The notes beneath the pieces were generated by a model. That model was not told where the DNA came from, did not search any database, and saw only the letters and a list, made by a program, of their open reading frames with translations. This document shows, piece after piece, positions 27,551 to 36,237 of a DNA stretch of 64,000 nucleotides (position 1 is the stretch's first letter; every line of letters begins with the position of its first letter). The position numbers and the translations under genes are program-made. Location of the stretch: contig DDLX01000017.1 of NCBI GenBank assembly GCA_002340355.1, positions 358,092-422,091 on the forward strand. Direction: 5' to 3'. The DNA comes from Cytophagales bacterium UBA2561. Its GTDB lineage: Bacteria > Bacteroidota > Bacteroidia > Cytophagales > Thermoflexibacteraceae.

Positions 27551-27580
27551 GCTACAATTTTTCGGAATTGTAGCTTTTTA
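27551..27580. terminator. Terminator after sucC
   Basis: GCTACAATT (27551-27559) and AATTGTAGC (27566-27574) form a perfect 9-bp stem with a 6-nt loop, followed by TTTTTA on the plus strand and preceded by an A/T-rich run that can serve the converging gene. Confidence 0.85.
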
Positions 27581-28057
27581 TTTTATCAAAAACCATCCAT
27601 GACTTCCTGCCACTGCCCCAGCCGTAGTTATCAAACTAACTGTTAATAAAATCCAGTGCATTCGATGCATTATTTCAAAAGTTTTTTCTGGATTTTCATT
27701 GGCATATTTTTTAAATACTTTATGAAGTACATACGGCTCTAATACATAAAGAATGAGTGAAAAAACTATCCAGACTAATGTCATAGCATGAATCCACCAG
27801 AATTTATAGTCTAAATATCTACTCCAAGCATTGAGTTCATAAAGCATATAAAATCCTGTCACTCCTGTCAACAGAGTCGTTATTTTTGCCTGAAGAGCAA
27901 ATCTTCCTTCAATCTGCTCAAAGGTATTAATTTGTTCTTCTTTTGATTTCATTTTCTTAATGGCTGGAATAAGTACAGTAGTAACCATAGAAACCCCTCC
28001 AATCCATAAAATAACAGCAATGACGTGTATGACTCGAGCTAATGTAAAGTATTCCAT
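27578..28057 (-). CDS. Small integral membrane protein (DUF2269/CopD-like)
   Basis: A 159-aa protein with four membrane segments (about 5-27, 50-72, 83-107, 128-150). The first helix has ARVIHVIAVILWIGG, a His-containing pattern shared with CopD/DUF2269/heme-associated four-helix membrane proteins, and two further His residues (HAM, HRMHW) lie near helix ends. The family is not functionally defined; heme or metal binding is an inference from the histidines. It converges on sucC. Confidence 0.65.
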   Translation of the reverse strand: MEYFTLARVIHVIAVILWIGGVSMVTTVLIPAIKKMKSKEEQINTFEQIEGRFALQAKITTLLTGVTGFYMLYELNAWSRYLDYKFWWIHAMTLVWIVFSLILYVLEPYVLHKVFKKYANENPEKTFEIMHRMHWILLTVSLITTAGAVAGSHGWFLIK

Positions 28058-28169
28058 TTTCTTTTAGTATTTAGTAGCTCTCAAATATACGTAATATTAC
28101 AGATACAATTTTCCTTGAGGGAAGAGACCAAAGAGGAAGGAGCAGTTATGAAGAATTAAGGAGAGATAA

Positions 28170-28346
28170 TTATTTTTCAAGTATCTTTGACAATTCATTT
28201 ATAAGCCAATTTATAATAGGACTAAAAAAAGTTTCGGATTGGGTAAGAATGTACACACCTGACATTTCAAATATAACAGCAGTTGGGTTAAAATTAATCT
28301 CAGGTGTTTGATTGGTAGCATGAATATATAATTTATTGATATTCAA
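28170..28346 (-). pseudogene. Truncated DUF1987 (SiaC-like) fragment
   Basis: Fifty-eight codons that match the first half of the DUF1987/SiaC family: LYIHATNQTPEINF, then a hydrophobic strand, SG, and FFSPIINWL, where the family has LYI-x-x-T-x-x-TPE and F-x-x-P-hydrophobic-x-WL. Known SiaC-type proteins are about 125 aa and are phospho-switches dephosphorylated by SpoIIE phosphatase SiaA. Here the frame stops (TAA) after the first half, no continuation is found in any frame, and the only in-frame starts are TTG (28346, or 28367 overlapping the phosphatase). It lies 4 bp downstream of the 916-aa SpoIIE gene, the natural place for its partner. Most simply a decayed partner gene; an expressed short form cannot be ruled out. 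Confidence 0.6.
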
Positions 28347-28350
28347 TATT

Positions 28351-31101
28351 TTATACTTCAATTCCAATTACAGTAATATCATCTCTTTGTTCAATACCAT
28401 GCTGATGTTTATCTAAAGCTTGAATTAGTAGCTCACCTTGTTCAGACATCATTTTTAAGACATTTTCTTGTAAAATACGCTCAAATCGATCCGTACCAAA
28501 TTTTACTCGATGTAACCCATTTTGACTAACCAAACCATCAGAAGTTAAGTAAATTTTGTCTCCTAAATTTAAGACAAGTTCCTGATTAGTAAATGAAACG
28601 TGGCGATGTTGGAAACCGCCTACGGATTTCAAATCCCCCCGTAAACGTTGTAATCGCATATTGTGCTGACGAACATAATACAACGGACGTTTTGCACCAC
28701 TAAACGAGATTTTAGTACTGTCGTCATCTGGATTTTTTTCAAGCAAACAAAGGCAAACATCCATCCCATCGTCATTGACTTTTTGGTCTTGTTTTAACGT
28801 TTGCTTAACTCCTGCATTTAGTAATTCCAAAATATCAGGAGTACTGTGAATTTTCTTTTGGTTAATAATTTCATTCAACAAATTATTCCCAATCATAGAC
28901 ATAAAAGCCCCTGGTACACCATGCCCTGTACAATCGACTACTGCTACAAAAACTTTATCGGGTGTTTTCTGAGAAGCATCTCTGAGGTGCGAAAGCCAAT
29001 AAAAATCTCCAGAAACGATATCTTTCGGACGATAAATAATAAAATAATCCTTCAGTGCCTCTTGCATTTGTATTGATGTAGGCAAACTCGCTTCTTGAAT
29101 AGTCTGAGCATACCGAATACTATCCGTAATATTTTTATTCTTAGTTTTAACTTCTTCGTAAATATTTGCATTATAGAGAGCTATCGCAATGTAAGAATCC
29201 AATGCCTGTAAAATCTGGGCATCCATCTCAGTATAAGCATTTCTTTTGCTACTTCGTGCCGTTACGACTCCAATGACTTTATCCTCCACAATCAAAGGTA
29301 AGTACATCAAAGAACGTGGCATAGCTTCGGTAACTTTATAATTAGAATTAGTAGGCAAATAACTTACCCATTCTTCTTCTAAATCATTGATAATAACTCG
29401 TTTACGATTATTTACACACCAAGCAGAAAGTCGATGTTCATCTACGACTGAAACGGAACGATAGAGTGTTTCATTATTTTCAATAAATTCGATAAAATCT
29501 AATTTTTGTTCAGCTTCATTTAGTACACCTACTCCAAACAAACTCTCTCCAATTAAAGAGGTAATATGCTGATTTACAGTTCGTACTAAAGTTTTAAAAT
29601 CTAATGCTGCTGTAATTTCCTGTCCAATGGCACTAATTTCTTGAATATCCTTAAATGCTCGCTCAATTTTCTTTTTTTGTTCTTCAATCTCCGTTTTTTG
29701 TCGTTCAATTTCGATTTTTTGTTTTTTAATTTTTTGAGCTGTTCGTACTGAGATCAATGTTATAATTAATAATACTAATGTAATTACGGCAAAAATGGCA
29801 ATATCTCGAAGTAATTCCTGTCGAAAACCTTCTTGATTTTGTTCAATAACTGCCTCCATCTCATCAATTACAGCATGTGTTTTTTCTTCCACTTCTTCAA
29901 AGGCAACATCTGTTTGAATCAACTCTTGACGCAAATCATCTAAGTGTTTATTGAGTTTATTTCGTTGACTTGTCGTTAGACGCTCTTTTTCTAACTGTGC
30001 TGTAATGTCCTGAATATCGTCTCGAATATGTGTACTTTTTTCAATAAGAAGCTGTTTTCGCATTTCCAATTGATTGACTACCCGATGAAAATAAACTGCA
30101 TAATTGGTCACCGAAGTATCTCCTTCAATGTCGGGAATTACCTCATCTTCGTCATTCAGAAGTACAGGATGTTCAGGGTCTTTGACATACAAATACATAT
30201 GTTTGATACGAGGATCATAATATTTATTAACAATTTCAAAACTATCTACTTGAAAGTTTAAGGTCGTAATCTTAGAGACTTGTTCTTCCGAAAGATGAGC
30301 TTCAAAACGTCCTTGTTGATCAGTTTTATAACTCTGGATATCAACAATAACTTTCGCATTATCAACAGGTTCACTCCCTTCATTATACATTACAACATGA
30401 AAGACCTGCATTGTTTCTCGAACTACTTTGGTATTAGCATCTTCTTGAGTAGCTTTTTCTACAATTTCTTCTGAAGTTTCTGGAGAAGCTTGTGCCGTAT
30501 TTTCCGACTGCCTAGATTCTGATATGAGACTCTTAGGTAGGGTAATATTGACAACTAAAATAGTTCCTTTTTTCGAAATATTATAGTTTGATGATTTAAG
30601 AGTTGAGCCTGCTACAATAAACCCTCGAATAGCTTGACTCCCCGTACCTGAAGGTAATTTCATAACAAATTCACCATCTTCATTAGTCTTAACAGCTTTT
30701 GATTTTACACCATCAATAATAACTAAAACATTCCCTACAGCTTTTCCTTTGGCATCTGTTACTGTTCCCTCAAGAGGAGTTGGTGGCAAAGCCTCTACGA
30801 TAATATTCAAAATATTTTTGGCAGGCTGAAAATCAGGTTTACCCACAATTTTGTAGGTTTTTCCCCTTTTACGAATGATAATCTTCTGAGGTGTCACTGA
30901 AGGAAGCATCATTTGGAAAACCCCTTTTTGATTTGTTTTGAATGATTCGCTCCCATCAATACGTATCTCTGCATTCTTGAGAAGCACACCATTTTCATCT
31001 TTTACCGTTCCTTTTACGAATGGATTCTGAGCGTGCATTTCCCAAAAAATGAAGAGAAGAGTGAAGAAAAATAAAAACTTCAAGAGGTTCTTCATTGTCA
31101 T
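28351..31101 (-). CDS. Carboxypeptidase-regulatory/GAF/SpoIIE membrane phosphatase
   Basis: A 916-aa membrane sensor. After a signal peptide (about 1-25) there are three beta-sandwich repeats of the carboxypeptidase-regulatory (CNA-B-like) type near 27-95, 105-190 and 230-315, an extracytoplasmic coiled coil (about 345-425), one membrane helix (about 432-455), a Lys/Glu/Gln coiled coil (about 455-490), a GAF domain (about 495-650) and a SpoIIE phosphatase (about 670-916; GDFYW, DCTGHG, GMDVCL, TSDGL, RDDIT). MTMKN and MKN starts (31101 or 31095) are both possible. It likely relays an envelope signal to a phospho-switch; the truncated SiaC-like fragment just downstream supports that. Confidence 0.86.
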   Translation of the reverse strand: MTMKNLLKFLFFFTLLFIFWEMHAQNPFVKGTVKDENGVLLKNAEIRIDGSESFKTNQKGVFQMMLPSVTPQKIIIRKRGKTYKIVGKPDFQPAKNILNIIVEALPPTPLEGTVTDAKGKAVGNVLVIIDGVKSKAVKTNEDGEFVMKLPSGTGSQAIRGFIVAGSTLKSSNYNISKKGTILVVNITLPKSLISESRQSENTAQASPETSEEIVEKATQEDANTKVVRETMQVFHVVMYNEGSEPVDNAKVIVDIQSYKTDQQGRFEAHLSEEQVSKITTLNFQVDSFEIVNKYYDPRIKHMYLYVKDPEHPVLLNDEDEVIPDIEGDTSVTNYAVYFHRVVNQLEMRKQLLIEKSTHIRDDIQDITAQLEKERLTTSQRNKLNKHLDDLRQELIQTDVAFEEVEEKTHAVIDEMEAVIEQNQEGFRQELLRDIAIFAVITLVLLIITLISVRTAQKIKKQKIEIERQKTEIEEQKKKIERAFKDIQEISAIGQEITAALDFKTLVRTVNQHITSLIGESLFGVGVLNEAEQKLDFIEFIENNETLYRSVSVVDEHRLSAWCVNNRKRVIINDLEEEWVSYLPTNSNYKVTEAMPRSLMYLPLIVEDKVIGVVTARSSKRNAYTEMDAQILQALDSYIAIALYNANIYEEVKTKNKNITDSIRYAQTIQEASLPTSIQMQEALKDYFIIYRPKDIVSGDFYWLSHLRDASQKTPDKVFVAVVDCTGHGVPGAFMSMIGNNLLNEIINQKKIHSTPDILELLNAGVKQTLKQDQKVNDDGMDVCLCLLEKNPDDDSTKISFSGAKRPLYYVRQHNMRLQRLRGDLKSVGGFQHRHVSFTNQELVLNLGDKIYLTSDGLVSQNGLHRVKFGTDRFERILQENVLKMMSEQGELLIQALDKHQHGIEQRDDITVIGIEV

Positions 31102-31153
31102 TATTATTTCTTGTCAGAAAATAAGCCTCTATTTTTATGCCATTTTTTGATTA

Positions 31154-31175
31154 AAAATCCGACCTATCGGGTTTT
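31154..31175 (-). terminator. Terminator after the T9SS plug gene
   Basis: AAAATCCGA (31154-31162) pairs with TCGGGTTTT (31167-31175) with one wobble and a 4-nt loop. On the minus strand it is followed by a short T run, so it ends the DUF5103 transcript. Confidence 0.65.
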
Positions 31176-31242
31176 CAGGTTGTCGAAAAATAAGACAAAT
31201 TCTACAAACGACGGCTTTATTTTCGGTTTTTCTAATTTTTTA

Positions 31243-32532
31243 TTATCGAATTTGTTGATAACCTGCCAAAATATCGGTTCGTGCGCCCAGTGGACGATAG
31301 TAAACAAAGATTTCATAGTCATTTTCAGTATTGAAATGACTCCCTTCAAAATATTCTTCGTCTGTAGTATGATAGTCATTGGAGGTTAATACGTACATAT
31401 AATTGTAATAACCTTGTTTAAATAAAAACGTTCCTTCATATCGTTCAAAAAGTGGATTAAATACTAATTCATAACGGGGGCTCGATTGCCAATTGGTTAA
31501 TTCACCTAAAATTAAGACTCGCCCAGCAACTTCAGGATGATACAACGTAAAAAATACCTTAACATAATCAGAATCTGTAGTAGGATTTTGTCCTACATCC
31601 CGATTTTGGATGTAAAATCGTCCATTCATATCATCAAAGATATCATGTCGAACTTTGCCTTGTCTAGACTTTGCAGGCATCAAAATCGCTGTATTTCTAA
31701 GAGCTGTTCGTTCTATTTTAGCGATATTTAACGTATTTTGTTGTAAACTTGTCAAATCAAATAAACGAAATTCGTTACCTCCTCGAAAAATATTTTCAGT
31801 ATTAAAAAAATTGTACTCCAGCCTTTTTTGTGCAGTTTTTATAAAAGTTGGTTTCAAATTTGTGACTGTTTTGTTCCAACGTCCATTTTGTCGAATGGTT
31901 ACTTTAACCTGTTCTTCAGGATTTAATAAGTCTACATTAGCATAATTGACTACAAACTGGATTTCTTGATTCCGAACAGAAATATTCCCTCCTGTTACCC
32001 GTTCTGATTTTCCTCCTGTTCCAAATAACGGCTGATAAATACAAAATCTTCGGACTAAAATAACAGCTTCCTCATCACCATCTTCGTAAACTTTCACGAT
32101 ATAGTTTCCTGCAATTTTCACCTTTGGAAGTCGAAATTGATAATGCACAAAATTTATCTTTGTATTAAACGAAGGCTCATTATCAAGGATGTAAAATTCG
32201 TTATAGTCCTCTAAATACTCATTTTCTGCTAAGTCCGAACGCCTCCAGTCCGCATTACAATTATAAATTTTTACCGCATAATCTTCGGCATAATCGGTTA
32301 ATTTATCAAAAGTCAAAACTAAATTTTGGAATTGTAAAGGAGCAATTTCAGATAAAGTTTGAGTTTTGGGAGAATCTCCTAAGGGATGAATTTTCACAGT
32401 CTGAATTAAAGTATCAAATATCTGATTTTCAGTTTTAAAATTGTCTTGAGATATTCCAGAGAAGGAAATGAAATGAAATCCTATAGAGGAAAAAAGGAAG
32501 ATAAAAAAAGGAATTTTTTGGGAAGTTTTCAT
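31243..32532 (-). CDS. Type IX secretion system plug protein (DUF5103)
   Basis: A 429-aa exported protein recognised as the DUF5103 family, whose members include the plug of the T9SS outer-membrane translocon. Seen: signal peptide (about 1-28), a beta-rich N-terminal domain with LVLTFDKL, YNCNADWRRSDL and NYIVKVYEDGDEEAVILVRRF, and a second beta domain with HPEVAGRVLILGELTNW and FKQGYYNYMYV, which are conserved in the family. The start at 32532 sits immediately after a TACTTTTG promoter element, so the six codons upstream were discarded. The protein agrees with the T9SS-like cargo encoded further on (50.3-60.8 kb). Confidence 0.87.
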   Translation of the reverse strand: MKTSQKIPFFIFLFSSIGFHFISFSGISQDNFKTENQIFDTLIQTVKIHPLGDSPKTQTLSEIAPLQFQNLVLTFDKLTDYAEDYAVKIYNCNADWRRSDLAENEYLEDYNEFYILDNEPSFNTKINFVHYQFRLPKVKIAGNYIVKVYEDGDEEAVILVRRFCIYQPLFGTGGKSERVTGGNISVRNQEIQFVVNYANVDLLNPEEQVKVTIRQNGRWNKTVTNLKPTFIKTAQKRLEYNFFNTENIFRGGNEFRLFDLTSLQQNTLNIAKIERTALRNTAILMPAKSRQGKVRHDIFDDMNGRFYIQNRDVGQNPTTDSDYVKVFFTLYHPEVAGRVLILGELTNWQSSPRYELVFNPLFERYEGTFLFKQGYYNYMYVLTSNDYHTTDEEYFEGSHFNTENDYEIFVYYRPLGARTDILAGYQQIR

Positions 32533-32536
32533 GTCG

Positions 32537-32544
32537 CAAAAGTA
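32537..32544 (-). promoter_or_regulatory. -7 element placing the start at the ATG
   Basis: On the minus strand TACTTTTG is followed by CGAC and then the ATG of the DUF5103 gene, so transcription would begin at or next to the start codon (a leaderless mRNA). No correctly spaced TTG was found upstream. Confidence 0.5.
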
Positions 32545-33034
32545 CGACAAAAAGTAAGGACTTTAAGCATATAAATTAAGATTACTGAAAAATTCCTACT
32601 TTACTAGTCGTATGATATCTGTAAGAATGACTCCTAAACAACGATTACTAAATTTCAAGGATTCCGATCAACTAACCATTATTCTGTTCATTATAAAAAC
32701 CTAAAAGTCCCACTAAGCCCCATTTCAAAGTTTTAGCTCATCAATAAAAATAAAGCAAGAACAACGAAAAAAAACTTGTTTTCATGTTTTTAGAAATGTT
32801 AAAAAATAATATTTTAACATTTTTCAAAAAAAATATAAATTTATAAAGTATTGGTTTTCAGTTTTCAGAAATTATTTTCTGATAATATATTAAACAAATA
32901 GTACGTTACTGAATTTTGCTACTGAGGCAGATGGCATTGATATTGCTAGATGATAAATAGCGATGCTTGGAAAAACCAAGCTCTATCCATCGCCAAGGAT
33001 AACTAATCAGATAACAAATTTAAATAATATACTT
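32545..33034. other. Intergenic region with a compound hairpin
   Basis: About 490 bp without a supported gene, mostly AT-rich. Near its right end GCTTGG-AAAAA-CCAAGC (32965-32981) forms a tight hairpin enclosed by GCGAT (32960-32964) and ATCGC (32989-32993). It ends 41 nt before the 61-aa gene, so it may be its leader structure or part of a small RNA. Confidence 0.5.
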
Positions 33035-33220
33035 ATGGCACGCTCAAGAAAATCAAAAAATCGAAAGCCCAAAGTTCATGAAGAATTAAATGGATTTGAA
33101 ATGAAAATCAATGCTTTAGGCGAGTTAGTTAGTAACTACGACATCGACCAAATCAATACGTTTCTCAATCGAAATGTCGCCGACAAAAAACTTAAAGGAC
33201 GGCGAGGCTATAAAAGTTAG
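33035..33220 (+). CDS. Small basic conserved-looking protein, 61 aa
   Basis: Sixty-one residues starting MARSRKSKNRKPK, a strongly basic N-terminal arm, followed by an amphipathic helical part (HEELNGFEMKINALGELVSNYDIDQ) and ending with a second basic patch (KKLKGRRGYKS). The composition suggests nucleic-acid or ribosome binding. I do not recognise a named family. The start at 33035 is preferred to an upstream in-frame one at 32963 because the extra 24 residues lack character and would run through the hairpin. No close neighbours on the same strand. Confidence 0.7.
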   Translation: MARSRKSKNRKPKVHEELNGFEMKINALGELVSNYDIDQINTFLNRNVADKKLKGRRGYKS

Positions 33221-33334
33221 TCTATCAATTTCGCACTTTAGTTTTTGTCAAATATATATTCTTTAGATTTCTGCCCTATTCTAGACAAGGCAGAAAATCC
33301 AAAAATACACCCCAACTCTTACTGAGTTTGTTTC

Positions 33335-34081
33335 TTAGGTGTACATTCCACCATTCACATGCAAAACCTGTCCTGTGATATAAGCAGACATATCCGAAGC
33401 CAAGAAAATGACGGCATCGGCTACTTCATCGGCTTTCCCTGAACGTTTCAAAGGAATTCCCGACTCCCATTCTGCTATCATTTTGGGGTCAAGTTGAGCA
33501 GTCATTTCCGTTTCGATAAATCCTGGGGCAATCGCATTACACCGAATATTTCGCGAACCCAACTCCAAAGCAATTGACTTCGTAAACCCTATCATTCCTG
33601 CTTTCGAAGCCGCATAGTTAGCCTGTCCTGCATTCCCCTTTGCACCAACTACCGAACTCATGTTGATAATCGACCCTGAACGTTGTTTCATAAAAGGACG
33701 TGCTGCCGATTTGGTGAGGTTATAGACTGACTTCAAATTAACTCGCATAATATCATCCCACTGGTCTTCACTCATTCGAAGTAATAAATTATCGCGTGTG
33801 ATGCCTGCATTATTTACTAAGGCATCTAAAGAACTAAAATCCTTAGTAAAACTTTTAATCAGTTCTTGTGCAGAGAGTAAAATCGAAGCATCCGATCGAT
33901 AGCCTACTGCCTTAACTCCATAACTTTCCAACTCAGTAACCAAAGCTTCTCCTTTTTCAACACTCGACAAATATGTAAAGCCAATATTTGCTCCTTGTTC
34001 CGCACATCTGAGGGCAACAGCTCGACCAATGCCACGTGATGCTCCTGTAATGAGTATATTTTTTCCTTCAAGTAATTTCAT
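33335..34081 (-). CDS. fabG: 3-oxoacyl-[ACP] reductase
   Basis: FabG, 248 aa: NADPH-dependent reduction of beta-ketoacyl-ACP in fatty-acid elongation. Short-chain dehydrogenase features: cofactor motif TGASRGIGRA (about 13-22), NNAG, catalytic Ser in MSSVVG, and the Tyr-x-x-x-Lys pair in YAASKAG, plus the C-terminal GQVLHVNGGMY typical of FabG. Stands alone, divergent from the thioredoxin gene; no other fab genes adjoin. Confidence 0.93.
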   Translation of the reverse strand: MKLLEGKNILITGASRGIGRAVALRCAEQGANIGFTYLSSVEKGEALVTELESYGVKAVGYRSDASILLSAQELIKSFTKDFSSLDALVNNAGITRDNLLLRMSEDQWDDIMRVNLKSVYNLTKSAARPFMKQRSGSIINMSSVVGAKGNAGQANYAASKAGMIGFTKSIALELGSRNIRCNAIAPGFIETEMTAQLDPKMIAEWESGIPLKRSGKADEVADAVIFLASDMSAYITGQVLHVNGGMYT

Positions 34082-34143
34082 AAATTATTGCTATTTTTTG
34101 AGTCAGTAAACTTACCTGAAAAATTTGAAAAAAAGCTTCAAAT

Positions 34144-34174
34144 TTGCCCATAAAAACAAAATGATGTATTTTTG
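34144..34174 (+). promoter_or_regulatory. Promoter of the thioredoxin gene
   Basis: TTG at 34144-34146, 20 nt, TATTTTTG at 34167-34174; matches the consensus. About 50 nt of leader to the ATG. Confidence 0.75.
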
Positions 34175-34229
34175 CGTTCTATTACATGAACAAATGAAAA
34201 ACTTTTCATTTTATAAAAAATAAAAACTG

Positions 34230-34592
34230 ATGGAACATCTCACAAAGCAATCATTTCAGGAAAAAGTATTTGATTTTGAAGCAAATAAAGAATGGAAATT
34301 TGAGGGCGAGCTACCTTGCATCATTGATTTTTATGCCGATTGGTGTGGACCCTGCAAGATGCTTTCGCCTATTTTGGAGGAATTAGCTGAAGAATACAAA
34401 GGTAAAATTAACATTTATAAGATTGATACTGAAAAAGAACAAGAACTATCAGGAATGTTTGGCATTCGAAGTATTCCTTCAATACTATTTTGTACTGCAG
34501 ATGGCGAAATTCCACAAATGGCACAAGGTGCGTTACCCAAAAAGAATCTCAAGGAAGTCATTGAAAATACACTCCTTAAAAGTGTCGCCTAA
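34230..34592 (+). CDS. trxA: Thioredoxin
   Basis: A 120-aa thioredoxin with the active site WCGPCK (about residues 37-42) inside DFYADWCGPCKMLSPIL, and the cis-Pro segment IRSIPSILF. No signal peptide, so a cytoplasmic disulfide reductase. About ten residues longer at the N terminus than minimal thioredoxins, as in other Bacteroidota forms. Flanked by its own promoter and terminator. Confidence 0.93.
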   Translation: MEHLTKQSFQEKVFDFEANKEWKFEGELPCIIDFYADWCGPCKMLSPILEELAEEYKGKINIYKIDTEKEQELSGMFGIRSIPSILFCTADGEIPQMAQGALPKKNLKEVIENTLLKSVA

Positions 34593-34626
34593 GTAGTATA
34601 AATTATTATTAATAACTAAAAACATA

Positions 34627-34675
34627 AAAAATCACCTTTGATAAAATCTTTACTTTGCCAAAGGTGATTTTTTTA
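34627..34675. terminator. Bidirectional terminator between trx and leuC
   Basis: A perfect 14-bp stem: 34627-34640 pairs with 34659-34672, with an 18-nt loop; A run on one side and T run on the other. Serves both converging genes. Confidence 0.9.
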
Positions 34676-34695
34676 TTATAATAAAAATTAATTAC

Positions 34696-36096
34696 TTACA
34701 AATATTCTCGAACATCATCTACTCGACCTGTTACGGCAGCTAAAGCGGCAGTCAAAGGACTGGCTAAGAAAGTCCGTGAACCTTGTCCTTGTCGTCCTTC
34801 GAAATTACGATTTGAGGTCGAAACGCAATATTTTCCCACAGGAACTTTGTCTTCATTCATTCCTAAACAAGCTGAACATCCTGGTTCTCGTAAGTCAAAA
34901 CCAGCTTCAGCAAAAATTTTGTCTAACCCTTCGGCTTTGGCTTGTTTTTCAACTTGCTTCGACCCCGGTACAATCCAAACTACAGTATCCTCGGCTTTTT
35001 TCTTACCTTGAACAAATTGGGCTACAGTACGAAGATCTTCAATACGGGAATTAGTACAACTTCCGATAAAAACATAATCTATTTTCTTACCTTTTATGCT
35101 TGTGCCTTCCTCTAACCCCATGTATGCCAAAGATTTTTGAAAAGATGGAATTTCTGATTTATCACTCAATTCGTCAGATTTTGGAATCGAACTATTGACC
35201 GAAATTCCCATCCCTGGATTCGTACCATAGGTAATCATTGGATGAATGCTTTCCGCCTTAAATTCATAAACTTTGTCAAACTCGGCACCGTCATCTGTTT
35301 TAAGAGTTTTCCAGTAAGTTATCGCTTTATCCCAATTTTCACCTTGAGGAGCATATTTTCTGTCTTTCATGTACGCAAAAGTTGTTTCATCAGGAGCAAT
35401 TAAGCCACCTCGTGCGCCCATTTCGATACTCATATTGCAGACTGTCATGCGTTCTTCCATCGTCATATTTTCAAATACTTCTCCTGCATATTCCACAAAA
35501 TAGCCCGTTCCACCACTTGCTGTTAATTGTGAAATAATATATAAAATGACATCCTTAGCCGATACTCCTTGAGCTAACTTTCCATTAATTTCGATGAGCA
35601 TCCGCTTGGGCTTGTACTGCAAAATACATTGGCTAGCAAGAACTTGCCCGACCATACTTGTTCCAATTCCGAAGGCAATTGCTCCAAATGCACCATGCGT
35701 AGAAGTATGACTATCTCCACAAACCATTGTCATTCCTGGCTGTGTAAAACCCAATTCGGGACCAATCACATGAACAATCCCTTGAAAAGGATGCCCTAAG
35801 CCGTAAAGTTCTAAACCAAATTCTTCACAATTTTGGGTGAGTTTTTCGACCTGCATTCTTGATAATTCTTCCTGAATTGGCAAGTGTTGATTTTGGGTAG
35901 GAACGTTGTGGTCTGCTGTTGCAGTCGTTTGTTGTGGACGAAAAACAGGCAAGTTTCGTTCCCGAAGCATATCAAAGGCTTGGGGAGTAGTAACTTCATG
36001 AATATAGTGTCGGTCAATGTAAAAAACATCGGGGAAACCTTCTTGACGATTCACTACATGACTTTCCCAAATTTTATCAAATAAGGTTTGTTTCAT
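34696..36096 (-). CDS. leuC: 3-isopropylmalate dehydratase large subunit
   Basis: LeuC, 466 aa, aconitase family: isomerises 2- to 3-isopropylmalate in leucine synthesis using a [4Fe-4S] cluster. Cluster ligands are visible in FIGSCTNSR and GCSACLGMN, with GDSHTSTHGAFGA upstream and SNRNFEGRQG near the C terminus. The start at 36096 gives MKQTLFDKIWESHVV, the family N terminus; 8 upstream codons were dropped. leuD, leuA and leuB are not adjacent, which is unusual as leuC and leuD are mostly side by side. Confidence 0.95.
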   Translation of the reverse strand: MKQTLFDKIWESHVVNRQEGFPDVFYIDRHYIHEVTTPQAFDMLRERNLPVFRPQQTTATADHNVPTQNQHLPIQEELSRMQVEKLTQNCEEFGLELYGLGHPFQGIVHVIGPELGFTQPGMTMVCGDSHTSTHGAFGAIAFGIGTSMVGQVLASQCILQYKPKRMLIEINGKLAQGVSAKDVILYIISQLTASGGTGYFVEYAGEVFENMTMEERMTVCNMSIEMGARGGLIAPDETTFAYMKDRKYAPQGENWDKAITYWKTLKTDDGAEFDKVYEFKAESIHPMITYGTNPGMGISVNSSIPKSDELSDKSEIPSFQKSLAYMGLEEGTSIKGKKIDYVFIGSCTNSRIEDLRTVAQFVQGKKKAEDTVVWIVPGSKQVEKQAKAEGLDKIFAEAGFDLREPGCSACLGMNEDKVPVGKYCVSTSNRNFEGRQGQGSRTFLASPLTAALAAVTGRVDDVREYL

Positions 36097-36237
36097 CGAT
36101 TTATTTGTTGGATAATTCAAGTTAGGATTTCAGTTTTTTCAGCTAAAAAATAAAGTGTATTGATAAAAAATTTCATCAATATAAAGTTAATTTTTTTTAT
36201 AATTAAAAATCAGAAATTTCTTTTTAAAGTAAAAATT

